Positions 33,425 through 40,688 of a stretch of DNA of 64,000 bases are shown in pieces (the first letter of the stretch is position 1; every line of letters begins with the position of its first letter). The notes beneath the pieces are model-generated. The model saw only the letters and a list, made by a program, of their open reading frames with translations. It ran no database searches and was not told where the DNA came from. Made by a program: the position numbers and the translations under genes. Source of the DNA: Ensifer sp. WSM1721 (GTDB taxonomy: Bacteria; Pseudomonadota; Alphaproteobacteria; Rhizobiales; Rhizobiaceae). The stretch lies in the NCBI RefSeq assembly GCF_000513895.2, contig NZ_CP165783.1, forward strand, positions 248,001 through 312,000, in the 5' to 3' direction.

Positions 33425-34792
33425 ATGTCCCGAATCCTCATCCTGGTGTTTGTCCTCCTGTCGGCGTTCGCCTTTCCAGTGCCCCTTGCGTCCGGTGCCG
33501 AGCGCGTAGCGATTGTCCTGCATGTGAATGGCGCGATCAGTCCCGCCGCGGCGGAATATGTGACACGCGGCCTCGCGCGAGCCAGCGATCGCGGCGCGAT
33601 GCTGGTGATCTTGCGGATGGACACGCCCGGCGGCCTCGACACGTCGATGCGCGACATCATCCGTGCCATCCTCGATTCTTCGGTTCCTGTCGCGAGTTTC
33701 GTGGCGCCGAGCGGCGCGAGGGCGGCAAGCGCCGGCACCTATATCCTCTATGCGAGCCATATCGCGGCGATGGCGCCGGGCACCAATCTGGGTGCGGCAA
33801 CGCCGATCGCGATCGGCGGCGGGTTGTTCGGCGACGATGAGCCGCGCGACAAGGACACGCCGGTCGAGCCGGGCAAGCCGCCTGGCGACAAGCGGCCCAC
33901 CAATCCCGGCGAGGCAAAGCTGATCAATGACGCGGTGGCCTATATTCGCGGGCTCGCGGAGCTCAGGGATCGCAATGCCGACTGGGCGGAGCGCGCCGTG
34001 CGCGAGGCGGCGAGCCTCTCCTCGGCCGCGGCGGCGCGCGAGAAGGTCATCGATTTCACCGCCGCCACCATTGAGGACCTCCTGAAGCAGGCCCATGGCC
34101 GCACGGTTCGCGTCGGCCAGGCCGACGTCCGGCTCGATACGGCGGGGCTTGCCGTCGAGGACGTTCTGCCGGATTGGCGCACCCGCCTGCTTTCGGTGAT
34201 CACCGATCCGAACGTCGCGCTTCTCCTGATGATCGTCGGCATTTACGGGCTGATCTTCGAGTTCCTGACGCCTGGGACGGTGGTGCCCGGGACGATTGGC
34301 GGCATCAGCCTTCTGCTCGGCCTCTATGCCTTGGCGGTGCTGCCCGTCAGCTATGCCGGTATTGGCCTGATCCTGCTCGGTGTTGCGCTGCTTGTGGCCG
34401 AGGCGCATGCGCCGTCCTTTGGTGCCCTTGGGCTCGGCGGCGGGGTCGCCATCGTGCTGGGTGCCGCCATCCTGTTCGATACCGACGTGCCGGGGCTGCA
34501 GGTCTCCTGGCCGGTTCTCGGCGGCGTGGCGATCGCAAGCCTTACTTTCAGCCTCCTTGTCGCTCGTCTCGCACTCCTGTCGCGCCGGCACAAGGTCGCC
34601 ACCGGAGCCGAGCAGATGATCGGCATTTCCGGGAAGGTCGACAGCTGGGCGGGAGCCGCCGGTTACGTGATCGCGCATGGGGAGCGCTGGAGGGCGGTGA
34701 GCGGTGAGCCGCTCGGCCCCGGCGAGGACGTGATGGTCGTTGGCAGGGATGGCTTGACGCTCGAAGTCAAGCGCCGAGCAAAACGGAGCTGA
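33425..34792 (+). CDS. NfeD-type membrane serine protease (ClpP class)
   Basis: A 455-residue long-form NfeD protein. A signal/anchor helix (residues 3-22) precedes a ClpP-like domain facing the periplasm with S102 in APSGARAASAGTYI and K165 in GEAKLINDAVAYI, the Ser-Lys pair of this family. Between them lies an acidic, proline-rich insert (GDDEPRDKDTPVEPGKP). Four or five membrane helices span about 255-390, followed by the small C-terminal OB-fold NfeD domain (GISGKVDSW...GEDVMVVGRDGLTLEVK). It is followed by a slipin gene, the standard partner that long NfeD proteins cleave in archaea. The pair likely acts in membrane quality or lipid-domain organisation. Confidence 0.93.
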   Translation: MSRILILVFVLLSAFAFPVPLASGAERVAIVLHVNGAISPAAAEYVTRGLARASDRGAMLVILRMDTPGGLDTSMRDIIRAILDSSVPVASFVAPSGARAASAGTYILYASHIAAMAPGTNLGAATPIAIGGGLFGDDEPRDKDTPVEPGKPPGDKRPTNPGEAKLINDAVAYIRGLAELRDRNADWAERAVREAASLSSAAAAREKVIDFTAATIEDLLKQAHGRTVRVGQADVRLDTAGLAVEDVLPDWRTRLLSVITDPNVALLLMIVGIYGLIFEFLTPGTVVPGTIGGISLLLGLYALAVLPVSYAGIGLILLGVALLVAEAHAPSFGALGLGGGVAIVLGAAILFDTDVPGLQVSWPVLGGVAIASLTFSLLVARLALLSRRHKVATGAEQMIGISGKVDSWAGAAGYVIAHGERWRAVSGEPLGPGEDVMVVGRDGLTLEVKRRAKRS

Positions 34793-34797
34793 TTTAA

Positions 34798-34898
34798 TGC
34801 ATGTTTCCTTAAGTCGCAGCCGATTTGAGGTAAAACAAGCAGCAATTCAAAGTGCCGCAGCGAGCTTCGCGCGTCTGAAAAGACGCGCCGCGCAGTAG
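34798..34898. repeat. RIME-like intergenic mosaic element, full copy
   Basis: A 101-base element with two dyads: CCTTAAGTCG.../CGATTTGAGG at the left, and GCGCGTCTGAAAAGACGCGC at the right. It aligns along its length with 58652-58754 and with the half copy at 21036-21102. It fills the gap between the nfeD-type gene and its slipin partner. Confidence 0.8.
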
Positions 34899-34913
34899 TA
34901 GGAGAGGAAATTG

Positions 34914-35687
34914 ATGCCCCTGTTTGGAAGTCTTGTTCCGCTCGCCGCGGCACTGTTTCTCCTGCTCATCGTCATCGCCTATGCGATCCGGATCCTCAGG
35001 GAATACGAGCGCGGCGTGGTCTTCACGTTGGGCCGCTTTACCGGCGTCAAGGGACCGGGTCTTATCCTGCTCCTTCCCTACGTGCAGCAGATGGTGCGGG
35101 TCGACCTCAGAACCCGCGTGCTCGACGTCCCGAGCCAGGACGTCATCTCGCATGACAACGTCTCCGTCCGCGTGAGCGCGGTGATCTATTTCCGAGTCAT
35201 CGACGCCGAAAAATCGACCATCCAGGTCGAAGACTTCATGATGGCGACGAGCCAGCTCGCCCAGACCACGCTGCGCTCGGTGCTCGGCAAGCACGACCTC
35301 GACGAGATGCTGGCGGAGCGCGACAGGCTCAACGAGGATATCCAGAAGATCCTCGACGTCCAGACGGACGCCTGGGGCATCAAAGTGGCGACCGTCGAGA
35401 TCAAGCATGTCGACATCAACGAGTCGATGATCCGTGCGATCGCCCGTCAGGCGGAAGCCGAACGCGAGCGGCGCGCCAAGGTCATCAACGCCGAAGGCGA
35501 GCAGCAGGCGGCGGCCAAGCTGCTGGAGGCCGCGGAAATCCTCGCGAAGAGGCCCCAGGCCATGCAATTGCGCTACCTGAGCACATTGAACGTCATCGCC
35601 GCCGAAAAGAGTTCAACGATCATCTTTCCCTTCCCGATGGAGATCGCCGATATGCTGGCGGCGAAGACGAAAGGTTCCTCGAGCTAG
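34914..35687 (+). CDS. Slipin/stomatin-family membrane protein
   Basis: A 257-residue SPFH protein. A single N-terminal membrane helix (residues 5-25) precedes the SPFH domain, with [34 protein letters not shown] and [15 protein letters not shown]. The C-terminal half is a charged coiled coil ([20 protein letters not shown]) ending in a hydrophobic oligomerisation stretch. ATG at 34914 is chosen over the TTG at 34911 because AGGAGAGG precedes it. It follows the NfeD protease gene; the two are usually functional partners in membrane microdomains. A RIME-like element lies between them, so their mRNA levels may differ. Confidence 0.94.
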   Translation: MPLFGSLVPLAAALFLLLIVIAYAIRILREYERGVVFTLGRFTGVKGPGLILLLPYVQQMVRVDLRTRVLDVPSQDVISHDNVSVRVSAVIYFRVIDAEKSTIQVEDFMMATSQLAQTTLRSVLGKHDLDEMLAERDRLNEDIQKILDVQTDAWGIKVATVEIKHVDINESMIRAIARQAEAERERRAKVINAEGEQQAAAKLLEAAEILAKRPQAMQLRYLSTLNVIAAEKSSTIIFPFPMEIADMLAAKTKGSSS

Positions 35688-35740
35688 AGCAATTCCAGAA
35701 AAAGTGTGGAGCGGTTTTTCGTCCGGAATTGCGTATTTTC
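35685..35740. repeat. Short rhizobial intergenic palindrome
   Basis: GCAATTCC (35689-35696) and GGAATTGC (35725-35732) frame an AAAAAGTGTGGAGCGG / TTTTTCGTCC core. The core resembles those at 21703 and 57911. It lies right after the slipin stop and may end that transcript. Confidence 0.65.
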
Positions 35741-35804
35741 AAGTGATCTAAGCCTTTATGGCCCGCCGAGGGACCTGACGAGCGGAGCAGAACGCAGGAT
35801 CCGG

Positions 35805-36191
35805 TTACATGACCATCTGCGTTGCTACCTCGTCGGTCAGGATCTCCTGTTCCTTGCAGACGCTTCTCGCCGTCCGGGCGGCAAGAAGCGTGGCAATTCG
35901 CGCAAGACGGTCGGCCTCGTCCGAGTAGTCCAGGAACGTATCCCGCCAGAACCGGCAATAGAGATCGAAGCCGTCACGGGCGTAGTCCGATGCAAGCACG
36001 TCCTCCCAGAGCTGCAGGTGCTGGTCGGCGCGCCTTTGCATGAATGCCGAAATCTCTATCTGCTGGCGCAACAATGTCTGCAATATCGCCGCCTGCAACC
36101 GCCCTGCTGACAAGAGCGGCAGTCGCGCGTCGACGCCGATGGGCCACCAGGGTAGGGGCGATACCAGAGGGTCTGTCGTCTTATCGAGCAT
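35805..36191 (-). CDS. Phasin-like hypothetical protein
   Basis: A 128-residue helical protein. The helical core (LQAAILQTLLRQQIEISAFM, then LQLWEDVLASDYARDGFDLY) resembles phasins, which coat polyhydroxybutyrate granules: amphipathic helices with QQ and W/F positions. The usual phasin length and C-terminal tail are only partly met, so the match is tentative. Start at 36191 follows GGGAGGAG; the longer frame to 36287 lacks a site. It is leftward and alone, between the slipin and universal stress genes. Confidence 0.65.
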   Translation of the reverse strand: MLDKTTDPLVSPLPWWPIGVDARLPLLSAGRLQAAILQTLLRQQIEISAFMQRRADQHLQLWEDVLASDYARDGFDLYCRFWRDTFLDYSDEADRLARIATLLAARTARSVCKEQEILTDEVATQMVM

Positions 36192-36301
36192 GAAAGCAAC
36201 TCCTCCCTTCCACGGGTTCAATATCGTTTCGCTGGAGCATTTTGGCAGCCAGATGGAATCGTCCGAAAAGACGCCGTTTAGGCGCAATCGGCGATCGCCG
36301 T

Positions 36302-37132
36302 TCAGTGCATCATCAGCACGGGCACGACGGCCGCATCGATCATCGATTTCGTGACGCCGCCAAAGATCCGCTCGCGCATCCGCGAATGGCCGTAGGCGCC
36401 CATGACGATCAGGTCGGCCGCGATATCAAGCGCATGGCTGTTGAGCACTTCGTCCACGCGCCGGCCCGCGCCTGGCAGCCGATCGATCGTGACCTTGATG
36501 CCGTGGCGGGCGAGATAGGCCGCGACGTCGGCTCCAGGCTCCTCGCCGCTGGGCGGCGCCGCTGGGTCGACCATCGTGACGTGGACGAGCTCTGCACCGG
36601 CCATTATCTCCAACGCCTCGCGCGCCGCTCGTGCTGCTTCGATATGCGAATTCCAAGCAAGCAGAACCCTCTTGGGCGCAAGGCTCGCGCGCCGGCCCTT
36701 CGGCACCAGCAGAACGGGCCGTGCGGAATTGAAGAGGGCGCCATCGATCGCGCGGGACCGCAAGTCGGGGCTGGCCGACAGGCTGGGGCCGATCAATGTC
36801 ATATCGGCGTAGCGTGCGCGTCCGCCTATGTCATTGTCGGCGCCTGCGAACTCCGAATATCTGCCGTCGACCTGAAACGAGATGCCCGTCCCCGACAGCA
36901 AGGCCCTGGCCGCTTCGACACTCGCGTTGAGCTCGGCGATATCGTTTTCCCTTGCCTCGACCCAGTCGACGGAAAACGTAGCGCCGTAGTCGCCGATGGG
37001 CGGTAGCGCCGCCAATTTAACGACAAGAACCGACAAATGCGCGTTGCCCGCCGTGCAGATGTCGGCCGCCGCTTTGAGGTCGTCATCGAAACGGTCGACG
37101 CCGACCACGGTGAGAATGGTCTTGTATCTCAT
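36302..37132 (-). CDS. Tandem universal stress protein (UspA)
   Basis: A 276-residue protein made of two Usp domains. Domain 1 (1-140) starts RYKTILTVVGVDRFDD and lacks a clean ATP loop (LIGPSLSASPDL). Domain 2 (about 150-276) has VLLAWNSHIEAARAAREAL and the ATP-binding loop MGAYGHSRMRERIFGGVTKS, which fits G-x2-G-x9-G-S/T. Start at 37132 follows AAAGGAA. Cytosolic. It is followed by the leftward phasin-like gene and preceded by an alcohol dehydrogenase gene, a neighbourhood usual for microaerobic or stress-induced genes in rhizobia. Confidence 0.92.
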   Translation of the reverse strand: MRYKTILTVVGVDRFDDDLKAAADICTAGNAHLSVLVVKLAALPPIGDYGATFSVDWVEARENDIAELNASVEAARALLSGTGISFQVDGRYSEFAGADNDIGGRARYADMTLIGPSLSASPDLRSRAIDGALFNSARPVLLVPKGRRASLAPKRVLLAWNSHIEAARAAREALEIMAGAELVHVTMVDPAAPPSGEEPGADVAAYLARHGIKVTIDRLPGAGRRVDEVLNSHALDIAADLIVMGAYGHSRMRERIFGGVTKSMIDAAVVPVLMMH

Positions 37133-37207
37133 GTGGGAGTTCCTTTCGAAAGTCCGATCCACGTTCATCGACGTTAGGCAGGCGCCAGTCGCTGGCATTA
37201 ATTCTCG

Positions 37208-38248
37208 TCAATAAGTTTGACCATTCGATGCCCCCGCTGGTGAGGAGCCATCGAGGCGGGTCTGTCTGGGCACAAGCACGGCGGCGCCGTTGAAGTTGCC
37301 TGCGCGGAGGTCGGCAATCGCGGCGTTGGCATCCTCGAGAGGATAAACGGTCGTGTGGGTGCGGACTCCGGTCTCCGCGGCGATCGCAAGGAACTCGTGC
37401 GCGTCCTCGCGCGTGAGATTCGCGACAGAGACGAGTTCGCGCTCGCCCCACAGCAAGGCGTAGGGCATAGCAGGAATGTCGCTCATGTGGATGCCGCCGC
37501 AGACGACGCGCCCGCCTTTGCGCACAGCCTTGAGCGCCGCGGGGACGAGGGTTCCGACGGGAGCGAAGATGATGGCGGCGTCGAGCGGCTCCGGCGGCAC
37601 CTCGTCCGAGCCACCGGCCCAGATCGCTCCGAGGTCCAGCGCAAAGCGCTGCCCGGCCGCGTCTTCCGCGCGAGTGAAGGCATAGACCTGCCGTCCCTGG
37701 CGGGCGCAGATCTGGGTAATGATGTGTGCGGCCGCTCCGAAGCCATAGAGCCCGATCCTGCGGCCGTCGCCGGCGCGCTTCAGCGAGCGCCAGCCGATGA
37801 GACCCGCGCAAAGCAGAGGCGCTAGCGAGACGGGATCGCCGAAAGGGTCGAGATCGAAGGCATAGTCCTGATCCGCGACAACATGGGTGGCGAAACCGCC
37901 ATCGCGGGTATAGCCGGTGAACAAGGGGGCGTCGCAGAGGTTTTCCGCGTTCGAGCGGCAATAGAAGCAGGTCCGGCATGTATGGCCGAGCCAAGGCACG
38001 CCGACACGCCAGCCGATCCTGCCCGGGTCCACACCCGTCCCGACCGCCTCGACGACGCCGACGATCTCGTGGCCGGGCACGAGCGGCAGCTTCGGACGAG
38101 GCAGGTCGCCGTCGACCACATGCAGGTCCGTGCGACAGACGGCACAGGCCTCCACTCTGAGCCGGAGTTCGCCTGCGAGCGGCTCCGGTAGGGGGCGTTC
38201 GACGGCGACTAATGGCTTTCCGATCTCTTCAAGAACCATCGCCAGCAT
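37208..38248 (-). CDS. Zinc-dependent alcohol dehydrogenase
   Basis: A 346-residue MDR-family dehydrogenase. Catalytic zinc ligands are in CAVCRTDLHVVDG and PLVPGHEIVGVVEAVG. The structural-zinc loop is CRTCFYCRSNAENLC, with four cysteines. The Rossmann segment is RIGLYGFGAAAHIITQI near residue 165, with the GxGxxA pattern. The pattern fits the AdhA-like single-zinc-pair aldehyde/alcohol group that pairs with universal stress proteins. Start at 38248 (ATG) has a moderate ribosome site; another ATG lies at 38239. NAD(P) choice and substrate are unknown. Confidence 0.92.
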   Translation of the reverse strand: MLAMVLEEIGKPLVAVERPLPEPLAGELRLRVEACAVCRTDLHVVDGDLPRPKLPLVPGHEIVGVVEAVGTGVDPGRIGWRVGVPWLGHTCRTCFYCRSNAENLCDAPLFTGYTRDGGFATHVVADQDYAFDLDPFGDPVSLAPLLCAGLIGWRSLKRAGDGRRIGLYGFGAAAHIITQICARQGRQVYAFTRAEDAAGQRFALDLGAIWAGGSDEVPPEPLDAAIIFAPVGTLVPAALKAVRKGGRVVCGGIHMSDIPAMPYALLWGERELVSVANLTREDAHEFLAIAAETGVRTHTTVYPLEDANAAIADLRAGNFNGAAVLVPRQTRLDGSSPAGASNGQTY

Positions 38249-38397
38249 GGCTATCGTCCCTGTCGCGCTCGAGGCGGCTTCCCGCCGAGGGCTCTTGAAT
38301 ATAGCGTATCGGTTCCAGAATGGCGCGCTATCCGCCGGGGGTGCAATTCGATCCGCCCCATTCCTCAATGCGCTGCCGAAGCCGAAGGAATGGGTTC

Positions 38398-38883
38398 ATG
38401 GCGAAGAGAAGCGCAGGCATCCTGCTTTACAAATATGAAGGCGGCTCGCTCCTGGTCCTGCTCGTTCACCCCGGCGGCCCCTTCTGGACCAATCGTGACG
38501 CCGGCGCCTGGTCGATCCCGAAGGGCGAATACGAACCCGGCGAAGAGCCGGAGGCGGCGGCACGGCGGGAATTCCTCGAGGAGACCGGCGTTGCGGTGAC
38601 CTGCCCCCTGGAGTTTCTCGGCGAAGAGCGCCAGAAGAGCGGCAAGCTGGTCACGGCCTATGCCGGCGAAAGTGACCTCGACATTGCGAAGCTCAGAAGC
38701 AATGTTTTCGAGATCGAATGGCCGCCGCGCAGCGGCCGCATGCAATCCTTTCCCGAAGTGGATCGTGCCGGATGGTTCACGGTTCCCGTCGCGCGGGAAA
38801 AGATAAACCCGGCGCAGCGGCCCTTCCTCGATCGTCTCGAAGCGGCTCGCGCCACGGACCGCAGCGCGGGGTCGACCGTCTGA
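38398..38883 (+). CDS. Nudix hydrolase
   Basis: A 161-residue protein with a full Nudix box at residues 43-65, fitting G-x5-E-x7-RE-U-x-EE-x-G-U (seen: GEYEPG, E, AAARREFLEETGV). The segment GAWSIPKGEYEPGEEP just before the box is typical of bis(5'-nucleosyl)-tetraphosphatase-like Nudix proteins (SIPKGE). W-P-P-R-S-G near residue 115 is also seen in that group. Start at 38398 follows AAGGA. It converges with the Hsp20 gene 12 bases downstream. Substrate may be a dinucleoside polyphosphate or nucleotide sugar; not certain. Confidence 0.92.
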   Translation: MAKRSAGILLYKYEGGSLLVLLVHPGGPFWTNRDAGAWSIPKGEYEPGEEPEAAARREFLEETGVAVTCPLEFLGEERQKSGKLVTAYAGESDLDIAKLRSNVFEIEWPPRSGRMQSFPEVDRAGWFTVPVAREKINPAQRPFLDRLEAARATDRSAGSTV

Positions 38884-38894
38884 TTTCGTCGCGT

Positions 38895-39416
38895 TCACGC
38901 TGCCTTGATGTTGATCTTCTTCTCGTTGCTGGCGGCTTCGGCCGTCTTCGGCAGCCGCACGGTCAGGACGCCCTTCGCGAAGGTTGCTTCGATCTTGTCC
39001 GCATCGACGCCGGGTGGCAGCCGGAAACTGCGCTGGAATGCGCCATAGCGCCGTTCCGACAGGAAGCGATCCTTTTCGCGTTCCTCCTTCTCCTCTTTCT
39101 TTTCGCCGCTGATCGACAGCATGTCGTTCACGATTTTCACTTCGACCTCGTTGGCGTCCATGCCCGGCATCTCAGCGGCGATCTTGTATTCCTTCTCCGA
39201 TTCGATGACGTCGACTACAGGAGACATTCGCCAGGTGCTCCTTTCGGACCACGGCCGGTCGAATTCGCGCATGCGCGCCGGGAAGGACCGCCAGCCAAGC
39301 GGATTGAAATCTTCGAAAAGCTGATCGATTTCCCGGCGGAGGCTCTCGAACATCGAAACTGGTTCGCGCTTTTCAGGAGCGGATGTTTCGACCTTGACGG
39401 GTTGCTTTTGGGCCAT
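38895..39416 (-). CDS. Small heat-shock protein (Hsp20)
   Basis: A 173-residue chaperone. Residues 1-50 are the variable N-terminal arm; the alpha-crystallin domain begins at SPVVDVIESEKEYKIAAEMPG and ends at the consensus block GVLTVRLPKTAE (A-x-x-x-G-V-L-T-V-x-L-P). The C-terminal tail is short and lysine-rich. An insert of charged residues (KKEEKEEREKDRF) sits in the beta5-beta6 loop. Start at 39416 follows GGGAG. No clear sigma32 promoter or ROSE-like element was made out upstream. Confidence 0.94.
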   Translation of the reverse strand: MAQKQPVKVETSAPEKREPVSMFESLRREIDQLFEDFNPLGWRSFPARMREFDRPWSERSTWRMSPVVDVIESEKEYKIAAEMPGMDANEVEVKIVNDMLSISGEKKEEKEEREKDRFLSERRYGAFQRSFRLPPGVDADKIEATFAKGVLTVRLPKTAEAASNEKKINIKAA

Positions 39417-39577
39417 GACTGAACTCCCTTTGAGACAGGTTGCATCCTGCGGGAGGGGCCGAATGGGGAGAGAACCGCGACCCGCTCGCGCAGGGCCTGA
39501 TAAAGTCACTGCTTTAAGATAGCGCATCGGCGCCGATCAAGAAAGGCTGCGGCACGAAATGGAATAGCGAGGCGGCG

Positions 39578-40687
39578 TCAAAGATTGGCTGCGCGTGTAG
39601 TTCCCCCCGCTGCGGCCGGATCTGCCGGGCAGGTCTCCCCACTAGCGGCCGCAGCGGTAGCTGGCGCACGATGCGCCGCATCGACACCCGGTACAAGCTC
39701 TACGGCAATGCCGAGCTTGCCCAGTCTCGACACCTCCTCATGCGTGGCGGCGGCGCCCACCGGGTTGCCTGGCTGCAGGCGCACTACCCGTTTGCCTGTC
39801 TTGGCGAGAGCCATCACCATTCCGTCGCCGCGCTGATTGCTGACGAGGATGCGCTTTGCTTCACGCCGCGCGAGCTCAAGGATGTCGTTGGAAATTTGCT
39901 CGTCGTAGAGGATGACGTCGGCCGCCTGCAGGGCGCGGACGGCCTTCAAGGTGAGGAGTTCCGCATCGCCCGGACCCGCGCCGACGATGGTGACGCGGCC
40001 GATAGCGGACCGTGGTGCCGCAAGGCGCTCCAGCTCCGCCATCAGCCGCGTCTCCACACCCTCCTCCGGTGTATCGAGGAAAGCCCGATCGACGAAACGC
40101 TCCCAAAAGCTGCGGCGCACGGCACCCGGCTGCAGGCGTGCGTTCACGCGCTCACGAATTGCCTGCGCGATCGTCGCCCAGCTTTTGATTGCCGGCGGCA
40201 GCAGGGTCTCGATCCGCCGGCGTATCGCCTGCGCGAGGATCGGCGCTGCCCCATCGGTGGAAATTGCAACGACGACGGGCGAGCGATTGACGATCGATCC
40301 GAATTGGAATTGGCAGAAGGCAGGCTTGTCAATGACGTTCACGGGCACGCCGGCGGCGCGCGCGGTGTTGAAGAAGGCTTCCGCCTCGACGTCCTCATCG
40401 CAATCGGCAATGGCGATTGCCGCGCCTTGAAAGATGTCGGGGTGCCACATTACGCCGTGATGAACGAAGCGGCCGCATTCATGCGCCGCACCCCGGGCGA
40501 TGAGGTCGCGAAAGATCTCGCCGAGTTCCGTGTGCGGGGCATAGACATGGACTTCCGCACCGCAGGCCGCTAGGAGTTCGGCCTTCCAGGCGGCGGCGTC
40601 GCTGCCGCCTGCCACCACGACACGCTTGCGCTTCAGGCTCCAGAAGAGCGGCAGCGTCGCGAGCGCGGCGACGCGCTGCGGCCTCAT
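39578..40687 (-). CDS. cysG: Siroheme synthase with truncated methyltransferase domain
   Basis: A 369-residue CysG-like protein that should help make siroheme for the nitrite reductase. The N-terminal part (10-215) is the precorrin-2 dehydrogenase/ferrochelatase: KRKRVVVAGGSDAAAWKAEL (NAD site) and FCQFQFGSIVNRSPVVVAISTDGAAP. The C-terminal uroporphyrinogen methyltransferase domain starts with VTIVGAGPGDAELLTLKAVR but stops after about 110 residues (usual about 240), and its GGDP-type motif reads QPGNP. So methyl transfer is probably lost. The start is uncertain (40687 or 40717). It overlaps nowhere but abuts nasA, last gene of the operon. Confidence 0.9.
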   Translation of the reverse strand: MRPQRVAALATLPLFWSLKRKRVVVAGGSDAAAWKAELLAACGAEVHVYAPHTELGEIFRDLIARGAAHECGRFVHHGVMWHPDIFQGAAIAIADCDEDVEAEAFFNTARAAGVPVNVIDKPAFCQFQFGSIVNRSPVVVAISTDGAAPILAQAIRRRIETLLPPAIKSWATIAQAIRERVNARLQPGAVRRSFWERFVDRAFLDTPEEGVETRLMAELERLAAPRSAIGRVTIVGAGPGDAELLTLKAVRALQAADVILYDEQISNDILELARREAKRILVSNQRGDGMVMALAKTGKRVVRLQPGNPVGAAATHEEVSRLGKLGIAVELVPGVDAAHRAPATAAAASGETCPADPAAAGGTTRAANL

Positions 40688-40688
40688 A

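Noticed and set aside
34798..34898. Repeat copies as a possible CRISPR array
   Set aside because: Copies are dispersed, about 100 bases long and internally dyad-symmetric; no regular spacers exist anywhere in the window.
38895..39540. Heat-shock (sigma32) promoter or ROSE thermometer before Hsp20
   Set aside because: No CTTGAA/CCATAT pair with proper spacing and no clear pairing of the ribosome site were found.
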